From Candidatus Cloacimonadota bacterium (GTDB taxonomy: Bacteria > Cloacimonadota > Cloacimonadia > Cloacimonadales > Cloacimonadaceae), in NCBI GenBank assembly GCA_029781115.1, contig JAKOXG010000011.1, positions 62,001-126,000 on the forward strand: a stretch of DNA of 64,000 bases. The letters run 5' to 3'. The notes beneath the pieces were generated by a model. The model was not told the DNA's origin. It was given only the letters and a program-made list of their open reading frames with translations, and did no database searches. Shown here one piece after another: positions 45,347 to 53,752 of this stretch; position 1 is the stretch's first letter; the number at the start of each line of letters is the position of its first letter. The position numbers were made by a program, and so were the translations under genes.

Positions 45347-46301
45347 CCAAAGACTCCATCAATTCTGCCTCGGTGAGGGTAGAGGTTCCCAGTTTGCCAC
45401 ACACCACGGAAGCCGCACTCCGCGCCCAAGCCGTGGCGGTTATCATATCCAGACCGCAGGCATACGCCAAAGTCAGCACCGTGATCACCGTATCGCCCGC
45501 TCCGGACACATCAAAGACCTCTCTGGCTCTGGCTTCAAAGTGCTGCGTGCCGTCCTCATCAAAGAGATACATCCCCTGGGCACCCTTGGTCACCACCAGA
45601 TACTTGATATTCTGTTCTTTTCTAAAGGCTTGCGCCACTTCCAAAAAACTGGGATCATCCTTGAACTTCCGGTTTAATCCCTCCTCAAACTCCTTGAAAT
45701 TGGGCTTGAAGATGGTGACACCCGCATAATCCATAAAGTGCCGTTTCTTGGGGTCCACAGCCACGATGACGCCCCGCTCAGCCAGCTCGACACACACCTG
45801 AATCAGCTTTGGCGTCATCACGCCTTTATCATAATCCTCGATGATCAGCGCATCGCAGGACTCAATGTCCTCCAATATCTTGGTTTCCAAAGCTTTGGTG
45901 ACCTCATCATCCACGGGATCACACTGCTCGTGATCCACCCTCACGATCTGCTGTATATGGTTGGAAATACGGGTCTTGAGCGTGCTCAGTCTGCCCTTTG
46001 ACTGCACCAGGCCTTCGGTGCCAATACCGTAACTCTGGAGCGTATCCTTGAGCAGCACGCCGTTGTCGTCGTCTCCATACACGCCGATCAGACACACTTC
46101 TGCGCCCAGAGTCTTGATATTGAGCGCCACATTCGCCGCTCCGCCCAGGCGATATTCTTCCTTTTTCACGTCCAGGACCGGCACCGGCGCTTCCGGCGAA
46201 ATCCGCTCCACTCTGCCCCAGATATAGTGATCCAGCATGATGTCTCCCAACACCATTATCTTCTTGGTGTTGAAGGGCTTACAACCATGCGCTGTTGTCA
46301 T
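45339..46301 (-). CDS. hldE1: Heptose 7-phosphate kinase
   Basis: A 320-aa PfkB/ribokinase-family kinase, the N-terminal half of HldE/RfaE as a separate gene. RLGGAANVALNIKTLGA near 51-67 and the catalytic DVSGAGDTVITVLTLA near 263-278 with the Asp base are visible. It phosphorylates heptose 7-phosphate at C1. Overlaps purF by 4 nt and hldE2 by 8 nt. Confidence 0.94.
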   Translation of the reverse strand: MTTAHGCKPFNTKKIMVLGDIMLDHYIWGRVERISPEAPVPVLDVKKEEYRLGGAANVALNIKTLGAEVCLIGVYGDDDNGVLLKDTLQSYGIGTEGLVQSKGRLSTLKTRISNHIQQIVRVDHEQCDPVDDEVTKALETKILEDIESCDALIIEDYDKGVMTPKLIQVCVELAERGVIVAVDPKKRHFMDYAGVTIFKPNFKEFEEGLNRKFKDDPSFLEVAQAFRKEQNIKYLVVTKGAQGMYLFDEDGTQHFEARAREVFDVSGAGDTVITVLTLAYACGLDMITATAWARSAASVVCGKLGTSTLTEAELMESLDD

Positions 46302-47671
46302 GATTCCACCTCCAGAGGATATTGCCCATCGAAGCAGGCATAACAGTAATGATCAGGCAAACGCACACATTCTCTCAATTCCTCGATGCTGATGTGTTTG
46401 AGGCTGTCCGCACTGCTGGCTTCGGTAATCTCAGGGATGCTCAATCTATTGGCCACCAGCACGCTTTCATCCGGCGTATCGATGCCGAAATAGCAGCTAT
46501 GCTTCACCTGTGGTGAGCCGATGCGCAGATGAACCTCGCTGGCGCCCGCCTCACGCAAAAGCTTCACGATCTTGCCGATCGTCGTGCCCCTCACAATGGA
46601 GTCATCCACCAAAACCACCTTCTTGCCTTTGAAGAAATTGGGCAGCACGTTGTATTTTTGCCTCACGCTCTCGTCTCTGTATCTCTGACTCGGCTTGATA
46701 AAGCTGCGCCCCACATAGTGATTGCGGATCAAGCCCAAAGCCAGCGGCAAGCCCTTGTAATTGGCGTAGCCTTGCCCGATGAAGTTTGATGAATCCGGCA
46801 CGGGAACCACCAAATCCACCTCCAAACCCTCATCCTGCGCCGCCAACTTCGCCCCGATCGCCTGCCTCACTTCATAGACGTTTTCGTCGAAGTGATGGCT
46901 GTCCGGCCTCGAGAAGTAGACGTGTTCAAAGATGCAGTGCCGCACTTCTTTGGTGGGCCTGTAAAGGTTGGGATCGTTTTCCACGATGGTGATGCCCTGT
47001 TTGTTGACGCGGATGATGCCGGCGGCGGGCACTTCTTTAAATTCATGCATGCCCAAAGTGGTGAGCGCACAGCTTTCCGAGGCCACCACCGTGGTTCCGT
47101 CTTCCATCCTGCTCCAAACCATGGGACGCATGTTGAGCGGATCACGGAACATATAGAGCGCATCCCTGACCATAAACACTGCAGAATATGCACCTTTGAC
47201 ATCTTTCATCATCATGCGGATGGCTTCCGTGATGCTGGAACCGTTTTGATATATCTGCCAGGCGATATAGCGCAAGAGCAGCTCGGCATCGTTGTCACTG
47301 TTGAAAAACACGCCCTGCGCTTCCAATTTCTGGCGCATGGACTTGTAATTCACCACATCGCCATTGGATGCCAAGGCATGCGAAGGCCCAAACAGCGTTT
47401 CCAGCAGATGCGGCTGGGAATTGAACTCCGTGGCGCTGCCCGTGGTGGGATAGCGAACGTGTCCGATGGCGATCGAGCCCTGCAACCTCGCCAAAACCTG
47501 CTCCGTAAAGACCTCTTTGACCAAACCCATGCGCTTGTGCAGACGGATCACGTGTCCATCACTCACCGCCATGCCACAGCTTTCCTGTCCTCTATGCTGT
47601 TCGGCAAACATCCCGATCGCAGCCAATTTCGCCGCATTGGGATTTCCAAAAACGCCAATGATTCCGCACAT
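46298..47671 (-). CDS. purF: Amidophosphoribosyltransferase
   Basis: A 457-aa PurF. Cys2 of MCGIIGVFG is the glutaminase nucleophile, with no propeptide. The PRPP loop VVLVDDSIVRGTTIGK lies near 345-360. Cysteines in HCIFEHVYF, HSCYFGID and YCYACFDG match the positions of the 4Fe-4S ligands of the Bacillus-type enzyme, so an oxygen-sensitive cluster is likely. It starts purine synthesis from PRPP. Its ATG shares one nucleotide with the plsY stop (TAATG). Confidence 0.95.
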   Translation of the reverse strand: MCGIIGVFGNPNAAKLAAIGMFAEQHRGQESCGMAVSDGHVIRLHKRMGLVKEVFTEQVLARLQGSIAIGHVRYPTTGSATEFNSQPHLLETLFGPSHALASNGDVVNYKSMRQKLEAQGVFFNSDNDAELLLRYIAWQIYQNGSSITEAIRMMMKDVKGAYSAVFMVRDALYMFRDPLNMRPMVWSRMEDGTTVVASESCALTTLGMHEFKEVPAAGIIRVNKQGITIVENDPNLYRPTKEVRHCIFEHVYFSRPDSHHFDENVYEVRQAIGAKLAAQDEGLEVDLVVPVPDSSNFIGQGYANYKGLPLALGLIRNHYVGRSFIKPSQRYRDESVRQKYNVLPNFFKGKKVVLVDDSIVRGTTIGKIVKLLREAGASEVHLRIGSPQVKHSCYFGIDTPDESVLVANRLSIPEITEASSADSLKHISIEELRECVRLPDHYCYACFDGQYPLEVES

Positions 47672-48309
47672 TATAGGCTACCTTTTTTGCTGAAAGAGAT
47701 GCGGTTTTCTTCACCCCGCACCAGTCTCTTGATATTTGTTTTGTGTTTATAGATGATCAGCCCCACCAATAGGGCGACCAGGATCAACATTGAATAGTGC
47801 AAAGGCTTGTAGATGTGATAGATACCCATGCAGACCAGCAGTGTGAGCGCAGCGACGATCGAGCCCAGCGACACATATCTGCTGATAAAAACCGTGATCA
47901 GAAAAGCCAGCAGGGCGATCAGCAAAGGCAGAGGTGCGATCATGATAAAAGCTCCCGCTGCGGTGGCTACTCCCTTGCCGCCTTTAAACTTGAGCCAGAC
48001 GGGATAGATATGCCCCAAAATCACGAATGCAGCCGCCAAGGTATATTCCAAGCTCTGCGGCATCAAATACTTATTCGCCAAGCCCATCACTAACAGCCCT
48101 TTGGACAAATCCAGCAGCAAAACGATCACCCCCGCCTTGGTCCCAAAACGACGCAAAGCATTGGTGGCACCGATATTTCCACTGCCGGAATGGCGAATGT
48201 CCTCTTTGAAAAACAGCTTCCCCATCAGCCAACCGAAAGGGATGCTGCCGATCAGATAAGCAATCAAGGCTATCTGCGCCGGACACAGGCAAAAATCATT
48301 CGTGCACAT
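47671..48309 (-). CDS. plsY: Acyl-phosphate:glycerol-3-phosphate acyltransferase
   Basis: A 212-aa integral membrane acyltransferase. YLIGSIPFGWL, the SGNIGATNALRRFG motif and a KGGKGVATAAG motif are those of PlsY, which makes lysophosphatidate from acyl-phosphate. About five membrane segments. ATG 48309 has GAGGA 5 nt upstream; a TTG 12 nt earlier is possible. Overlaps der by 14 nt and purF by 1 nt. Confidence 0.94.
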   Translation of the reverse strand: MCTNDFCLCPAQIALIAYLIGSIPFGWLMGKLFFKEDIRHSGSGNIGATNALRRFGTKAGVIVLLLDLSKGLLVMGLANKYLMPQSLEYTLAAAFVILGHIYPVWLKFKGGKGVATAAGAFIMIAPLPLLIALLAFLITVFISRYVSLGSIVAALTLLVCMGIYHIYKPLHYSMLILVALLVGLIIYKHKTNIKRLVRGEENRISFSKKGSL

Positions 48310-49651
48310 CACGATCCTCAAAACCCGGGTCGCCCTTACCCTTGAAAACCAGACGGATGCTCACACCTTCAAAGGCAAACATCTCCCTGATCTGATTGTG
48401 CAAGAAGCGCCTGTAGTTTTCGGTGACCAGGCTGGCTTTATTGCAGAAAAACACGAAGGTCGGCGGCTTGATCGCAGCCTGCGTCATGTAATAAATCTTC
48501 ACGTGTTTACCCGTGGGATGCGTGGGCACCTTGCGCCCGATCACCACCTCCATAAAGCGGTTCAATTCATTGGTGGGGATGCGTTTCTGAGCTTCTGCCT
48601 CGATCTTGACCAAGGTCTCCATGATGCGGTTGATGCGCTGATGCGTCTTGGCGGAGATGAACTGCACCGGTGCAAACTGCAAAAACGGCATTTCTTTATG
48701 CAATTCGGTGATGTAGCGCCTCGTGGTGTGCGTGTCCTTTTCCACCAAATCCCATTTGTTAAACACCACCATGATCTCTTTCATACGCCGCTTGGCATAG
48801 GAAGCTATCTTCACGTCTTGCTGAGAGATAGGCTCGTCTGCGGCGATCACTAACACCACCATGTCGCTCCTGTCCACACTCTCGATGCTGCGCATGGTGC
48901 TGAAATACTCCACGCCATATTCCACCTTGGTCTTGCGCCGCAGACCTGCGGTATCCACCAGGATATAATCCTTGCCATGATAGCGGAAAGGCGTGTCTAT
49001 GCTGTCTCTGGTAGTGCCGGGAATGTCGGTCACGATCTGCTTTTCTTCACCCAAAAGCAGGTTGACGATCGAGCTTTTGCCCACATTCGGCTTGCCCACC
49101 ACGGCGATGCGCGTGACAGGCTCTTCCACGTTTTCATAGTCTACATCAGCTGTTTCGGGGATCATCCTCAGAATCTCATCCACCAAAGAGGAGGTGTTTT
49201 TGGCCTGAATCGCCGAAATCGGAAAGGCATCACCAAAGCCAAGTTGCAGAAAATCAAAGATTTCCCACTCATACTTTTCGTTATCCGCCTTATTGGCCGC
49301 CAAAATTACCTTATCTCTATGTGGGAAAAGGATCTTCGCAATCGCCATGTCCAGATCGGTAGTCCCCGTCTGAGCATCCACCAAAAACACGATCAGATCG
49401 CTCTCCTGGATCGCCAACATCGCCTGCTCCCGGATGATCTTGTCCATGGCCTCATTACTATCGCACACGATGCCCCCGGTGTCCACCAAAATGAACACTT
49501 TACCGCCTTCTTCCACTTCTTCATATTTGCGGTCACGCGTGATGCCGGCCTCGGTATCCACGATCGCTGAACGCTTGCGGCACAAGCGATTAAACAATGT
49601 AGACTTGCCCACATTCGGGCGGCCGACGATGGAGACAATGTGTTTTCTCAT
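48296..49651 (-). CDS. der: Ribosome-associated GTPase Der (EngA)
   Basis: A 451-aa tandem GTPase of standard layout. Domain 1 has GRPNVGKSTLFNRL and DTGG; domain 2 has GKPNVGKSSIVNLL, DTAGLRRKTK and NKWDLVEKD; a KH-like C-terminal domain follows (IYYMTQAAIKPPTFVFFCNK). It acts in 50S subunit assembly. It is the first gene of the 14-kb packed block; a TTGACA element on this strand lies at 49707-49712. Confidence 0.96.
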   Translation of the reverse strand: MRKHIVSIVGRPNVGKSTLFNRLCRKRSAIVDTEAGITRDRKYEEVEEGGKVFILVDTGGIVCDSNEAMDKIIREQAMLAIQESDLIVFLVDAQTGTTDLDMAIAKILFPHRDKVILAANKADNEKYEWEIFDFLQLGFGDAFPISAIQAKNTSSLVDEILRMIPETADVDYENVEEPVTRIAVVGKPNVGKSSIVNLLLGEEKQIVTDIPGTTRDSIDTPFRYHGKDYILVDTAGLRRKTKVEYGVEYFSTMRSIESVDRSDMVVLVIAADEPISQQDVKIASYAKRRMKEIMVVFNKWDLVEKDTHTTRRYITELHKEMPFLQFAPVQFISAKTHQRINRIMETLVKIEAEAQKRIPTNELNRFMEVVIGRKVPTHPTGKHVKIYYMTQAAIKPPTFVFFCNKASLVTENYRRFLHNQIREMFAFEGVSIRLVFKGKGDPGFEDRDVHE

Positions 49652-49788
49652 TTGCTTGCTTATAAAATCCTCTCTTTTGGGATCACTCTTTTTTAAGAGC
49701 CTTTTTTGTCAATGCTTAGCTAAGTTTCACCGATAATATGGCACCAATTTATCTGCCTGAAAATTCAAATTGTGGTCAACAACCATCC

Positions 49789-50104
49789 TAATCACCTACC
49801 TTTTTAGTAGGCATTCATTACCACTACCCGCCACCATAAAATCCAGGCACAAAATCAATAATTAACCCCAGTATATAACAAAGTCAAGGGAAACCGCCTT
49901 TTTCGACCCCTCTCAAACGCCGATTCCATGCGGACTCCCCACTCCTTCCCTGCTGCTCTCCTGCTCCTTTAACAAGTAACGAGTAGGAAAGCAGGCAGTT
50001 AGGAGGCAGAGCCAAGGGGAGCAAAAAGCACTTCGGGGAGGGTGGTTTACCGGGGTGAAATATCAATATTTGCACAGAAGGCTGGTGGTTGCAAATAAAT
50101 TATA
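49789..50104 (+). repeat. Dispersed intergenic repeat, family B, copy 3
   Basis: Related over about 310 bp to 7372-7682 and 35022-35335, same orientation: CACCTACC with TTTTTAGTAGG, CCAGGCACAAAATCAATA, CCCCTCTCAAACGCC, CTGCTGCTCTCCTGCTCC, AGGAAAGCAGGCAGTTAGGA, GGTTGCAAATAAA. It fills most of 49740-50152, directly beside the restriction-modification operon. No gene is supported here. Confidence 0.75.
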
Positions 50105-50152
50105 AGGAAACAACGGGCACTTTTGGGACTGTGTTACGACAGGTTCGGTATG

Positions 50153-51112
50153 CTATCCCCGCACCGCTGCTGTCACGTTTTCTAAATGTTCAAAAATTGT
50201 CAGTTGTTCATTGTCATTTTTACGTGATGTATCGTTTTTGTAAGCGAATACTTCAGTTTTCTTAGGGCCTGACGGAGCATCATAATTATAAACCAATGCC
50301 TCGATCATTGAGTTCCTGTTCTCCAATTTCCCACCCGTGTGGTAGAAGTGTTCTTTGGTGGTGATATTGAACCCCTTCCAAACCTGATCAATCATGGGAT
50401 TCATCCTGTGGGAGTTACCATACCAGGTTGATAGAATAAATCTGGCTTTGGTCGTCAGCAGCAATTGCTGCAGCTTAGTTTCATCCTCTTCTGTCCACGA
50501 GTTGAAGTAGTCTGTATAGCGGCCAAAGTAGGGGGGATCGCAATAGACAATATCCCCGGCCCCGGCAGCTTCGATGCTGGCCTCAAAAGAGCTACAGGTG
50601 AAGATCCATTGCGGTTTGATCACCTTGGATACCGCATCAACCTGGTTCACGATTTTGGTGATGTAAGACTTGGAAAATCGCCCCGGCTTTTTGCAAAAAG
50701 GAACGTTCCATTGACCCTTTTTGTTGAACCTCATCATCCCATTGAAGCCAGCTCGTGACAGAAACAAAAAGTCCAAAGGATCGTGGTATTCATTGAATCT
50801 GTCTCTGACCTCTCTGAAGTAATCATAACCATTGTCGCCCGCTGAGACCAGCTTTGCCCCCGCTCTCTCCAGATATTCTCTCACCGTATACTTGTTGATG
50901 ACTCCCTCTTGGATAGCTCTGTAAAACCTGATAATATGAGGGTTAATGTCATTGAGCACAGCGTTCTCCGGCCTCACATTGAAGGCAACCACACCCGTGC
51001 CCAGAAAAGGCTCAATCCAACGGCCTTCATACTCCGGAAGTATGGAGGCAATCGCCGGCACAAGCTTGGTCTTGATGCCCTGACTCTTGATCGGTGGAAC
51101 GATGATCTTCAT
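50153..51112 (-). CDS. EcoRV-type DNA adenine N6-methyltransferase
   Basis: A 319-aa D12/Dam-class methyltransferase: PPIKSQGIKTKLVP near 6-19, SAM motif EPFLGTGVVAFN near 34-45, catalytic DPPY at 192-195, and TKEHFYHTGG near the end. From memory these blocks match M.EcoRV closely, so the expected target is the adenine in GATATC. It protects the host from the endonuclease encoded just upstream; the ATG overlaps that stop by 4 nt. Base composition looks more AT-rich than neighbouring housekeeping genes, and repeats flank the pair, suggesting horizontal gain. Confidence 0.9.
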   Translation of the reverse strand: MKIIVPPIKSQGIKTKLVPAIASILPEYEGRWIEPFLGTGVVAFNVRPENAVLNDINPHIIRFYRAIQEGVINKYTVREYLERAGAKLVSAGDNGYDYFREVRDRFNEYHDPLDFLFLSRAGFNGMMRFNKKGQWNVPFCKKPGRFSKSYITKIVNQVDAVSKVIKPQWIFTCSSFEASIEAAGAGDIVYCDPPYFGRYTDYFNSWTEEDETKLQQLLLTTKARFILSTWYGNSHRMNPMIDQVWKGFNITTKEHFYHTGGKLENRNSMIEALVYNYDAPSGPKKTEVFAYKNDTSRKNDNEQLTIFEHLENVTAAVRG

Positions 51113-52026
51113 TGTTTGTGCGTGCTCCAGCTCTTTTTGGGATTTATCTTTGAGACATCCCCACCTTTGAATTCCACAAAATCCTTTAAGCTCTTGATCG
51201 GGTCAGCCTTTCTCTTAACTATCCGCGTCAGGCGTCCATAGTTTGTCCAATACTCATCAAACCAGTCTTCACCGAGATTGACAAACATGCCATTGCCGTT
51301 GATTATATCCTCAATGTTGGTTATCGACCCGATGTTTGCCGTGTTTCCAGAACCTGGTTTGTCACTGGCTAATTGCCACTTTTCACACACGAAAAACTCT
51401 AAATCCCTAATAACCGATACGATTGAATCCAGCTTATCTACCGCTATCGTCTTGTACTTAATGCTTTCTCCGCTTTGTTTATCCGGCTGAAGTTCTGCCA
51501 CTCTGATCACTTTGCTTTCAGCATCCGTTTCCAAGTCTGCTCTTGTATAAATGATACCCAAGCAATAATGACCCAAGTAGGTATTGTAAGGAAATTGGAT
51601 GTTCTTTTTCTTGTCTCTTTCTCTAAAGTAGCTCCCATGACTTCCCAAGGTAAAGCCATTGACATACCCGGGGGTTTCCAATTTCCGGTAGGTAGTTTTA
51701 ATATCAACCGCAAACCTGATCCTGTCGTCATCTTTATGAACAAAACTGAGGTCTGGATAGTAGTTTTGGTGATCAGCAAGCACTATTCTATAGTTTATCA
51801 GCTCTGCAAACACATTGATACGGGGCAGAAGATGCGTTTCAAGGATTTTGGAGATGATTTTGGTGTCGGAACTGATGGTATAGATGTTCTTAAGCGTATC
51901 AATGAAGCCCTTTACTTTCCATTGACCGTCATCGGTAGAGACATCTTTTGACAGTTCCCCAACAAACTCTTTTAGAGCCTTTGTGAAACGTGACTTGTGC
52001 ATCGTGTTTGTCTTGCTGAGCGTCAT
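51109..52026 (-). CDS. EcoRV-like type II restriction endonuclease
   Basis: A 305-aa protein closely resembling R.EcoRV. SSDTKIISKILE gives the Glu63 equivalent; YYPDLSF gives Asp92 and AVDIKTTY Asp108/Lys110 (the PD-(D/E)xK site). HQN at 86-88 and GSGNTANIGS at 225-234 correspond to EcoRV's Q and R recognition loops. FTLGSHGSYF and DEYWTNYGR also align. It is about 60 aa longer than EcoRV at the two ends. ATG 52026 is set by AGGAGA just upstream; the frame is open to 52089. Predicted cleavage at GATATC. It precedes the methyltransferase in the same operon, with no controller gene seen. Confidence 0.88.
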   Translation of the reverse strand: MTLSKTNTMHKSRFTKALKEFVGELSKDVSTDDGQWKVKGFIDTLKNIYTISSDTKIISKILETHLLPRINVFAELINYRIVLADHQNYYPDLSFVHKDDDRIRFAVDIKTTYRKLETPGYVNGFTLGSHGSYFRERDKKKNIQFPYNTYLGHYCLGIIYTRADLETDAESKVIRVAELQPDKQSGESIKYKTIAVDKLDSIVSVIRDLEFFVCEKWQLASDKPGSGNTANIGSITNIEDIINGNGMFVNLGEDWFDEYWTNYGRLTRIVKRKADPIKSLKDFVEFKGGDVSKINPKKSWSTHKQ

Positions 52027-52061
52027 GGTAATTCTCCTAAACAATCTTCCTTGTAAAATCA

Positions 52062-52089
52062 TACATAATTCTACAGTTCTTTTTGTCAA
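52062..52089 (-). promoter_or_regulatory. Promoter of the restriction-modification operon
   Basis: Minus-strand TTGACA (complement 52084-52089), a 16-nt spacer and TATGTA (complement 52062-52067), 36 nt before the endonuclease ATG. No separate promoter is seen for the methyltransferase. Confidence 0.5.
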
Positions 52090-52133
52090 GCTCTTTCAAA
52101 GCCACTCAGAACTAAAATGGGAACCTTACGGTA

Positions 52134-52251
52134 ATGCGGCGGTTCGGCGACCGCCCGTACAGGGTCGCTATGGGCAAGCGACCATACCAGCCACGTATCC
52201 CCGAAACCAGCGCAGCCGCTCTCCCTCTCTCACTCCCTCCCTCTCTCACTC
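52134..52251 (-). repeat. REP-like repeat, family A, copy 3, with tail and CT-rich repeat
   Basis: GGCGGT/ACCGCC and GGTCGCT/AGCGACC-type palindromes inverted relative to 7212 (52134-52189). The tail module CCCCGAAACCAGCGCAGCC at about 52199-52217 is as in 7299-7321, followed by two units of CCCTCTCTCACTC (52222-52251). Confidence 0.65.
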
Positions 52252-52299
52252 TTACCAGCTTGCTGGCCATCTCCAAAACGGCATCAGCGACTGACTACT

Positions 52300-52330
52300 A
52301 AAAAAGGGACACCCCTCAGAGCATCCCTTT
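52300..52330 (-). terminator. Intrinsic terminator of the PDZ-protein gene, shared module
   Basis: Minus-strand AAAGGGATGC pairs with GTGTCCCTTT before a T-run. It belongs to a set of related terminators (also 56834, 59528, 60796) that share the GGGATGC stem and, on the plus strand, a CTATCT followed by AGCTAAG next to the stop codon. Confidence 0.8.
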
Positions 52331-52355
52331 CTATCTTGATTTCAGCTAAGTTTTG

Positions 52356-53558
52356 TTAGAATCCAAACCAAGGGCCGGCACCGATGGTGAAGGCACCAAA
52401 GGTGGTTTCCGGAGAGTTGGCAATCTGGTGGTGATCGCCGTTGTATTCCTCTTGTTTCCAGCCTTTATAGGGGCTGAAACCGTAGTTGTAACCCGCTTCC
52501 AATCTCATGCCAAACCAGCTTAAGATGGGGAACAATGCTTCAAATCTGGGATGCACGGTGAGGAAGTTCTTTTTGAGCACGGCTTTGTGGTAGCCCAGGT
52601 CATATTGATAGTTGTTTTGCCCGGGCCAAGTGCCACCCGATTCATCGTGATAGAGCTCAATCTTGTGGTCGGCTGTGCCCAGTCCTGTGCCGATGGAAAG
52701 CACCAACCAGGGTTTGATGGCAAAGCGTTTATCGATGGTAAACTCGAAGGTATTCAGCATGTAGTTTGCCGTGAGATCGGGGATTTTGGCGATGGTGGAG
52801 TCAGCGGGGGTCTGTGGGTCATTGCGTTTCCCTTTATCCTCATAGCTGATGCCTTGGATACCAAAGAAAAATCCTTTGCCGATGTGAATCTTGCCGCCGC
52901 CGCCTTGCATGAGCATTCCCTTGTCCCTCATGGGATCAAAATCCAGCCTTTCCAGCAGTTGGTTGATATCTGCCAAATCCACGGTTGCCCACATGGGAAG
53001 CCAGCTGCCGCCGCCGTATCCGGTGGAGAGGTTGGGTTTGAAAGACACGGTTATCTTGCGGGGAAACTCCTCATCGTCTTCTTCATCTTCATCGATTGTT
53101 TTCTGCGAGAGAATGAGCTCCACATTTTGCTCGACACCGGCGCGCCAGATCTTCAGTTTCATCACATCGCCAGGCTGCGTGGCTTGCTGTATTTCGATGA
53201 ATTGCTGTTTGTTGTTCACCATTTGTTCGTTGATCATCATGATGATGTCGTCCACCATCAGATTGGCTGCTGCAGCGGGTGTATCCGCCACCACGCCTAT
53301 CACCAACACGCCAAAATTCTTGGTATAATTCAGAGCTTGGGCTTTGGGAAAATTGAGATCATCCACATATATGCCCAGATAGCCGGCTTCCGCTTCCAGT
53401 TCGGCATCTTCCTTGTCGATGAGCATAACCTCGTCGTCATAGTTGATCTGAGCCGGTTCTTCATCTTCCGAGATGGGATTTATGGGTGTAAATTGAGTCT
53501 GCGCTGCCAGAAAGGCCATCGTAGCCAGCAGCAGAATAAGCATTAAGGTCTTTTTCAT
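52356..53558 (-). CDS. PDZ-domain outer-membrane-like protein
   Basis: A 400-aa exported protein. A signal peptide (to about residue 20, LAAQ) is followed by an acidic linker, a PDZ domain (about 60-155: AGYLGIYVDDLNFP, GVVADTPAAAANLMVDDIIM), an Asp/Glu-rich linker (DEDEEDDEEFP), then about 230 residues of beta-rich sequence with Gly and aromatic patterning, ending TIGAGPWFGF with a terminal Phe, as in outer-membrane beta barrels. The combination suggests a barrel with a periplasmic PDZ domain; function unknown. GGAGGT precedes the ATG. Confidence 0.78.
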   Translation of the reverse strand: MKKTLMLILLLATMAFLAAQTQFTPINPISEDEEPAQINYDDEVMLIDKEDAELEAEAGYLGIYVDDLNFPKAQALNYTKNFGVLVIGVVADTPAAAANLMVDDIIMMINEQMVNNKQQFIEIQQATQPGDVMKLKIWRAGVEQNVELILSQKTIDEDEEDDEEFPRKITVSFKPNLSTGYGGGSWLPMWATVDLADINQLLERLDFDPMRDKGMLMQGGGGKIHIGKGFFFGIQGISYEDKGKRNDPQTPADSTIAKIPDLTANYMLNTFEFTIDKRFAIKPWLVLSIGTGLGTADHKIELYHDESGGTWPGQNNYQYDLGYHKAVLKKNFLTVHPRFEALFPILSWFGMRLEAGYNYGFSPYKGWKQEEYNGDHHQIANSPETTFGAFTIGAGPWFGF

Positions 53559-53752
53559 ATCTGGGATACCTCCAGTCTTTATGTGTTTTCAATACAATTT
53601 AAGGCAATCCCAGCATCTCGCAAGAGATAATATGCAACTTTTGGAAATTTTAACACTCCTTGGCTATCGCCTCTCTTCGACTATCTTATAGAAACAACTC
53701 CTGCAGATCCGCGGCAGCTGATTTGATAAACTTTCCCACGAGGAGATCCCAG

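Noticed and set aside
49884-50075. Small minus-strand ORFs in family B copies sharing LPPNCLLSYSLL
   Set aside because: The similarity follows the DNA repeat; the frames differ in length and ends between copies and have no Shine-Dalgarno sequence.
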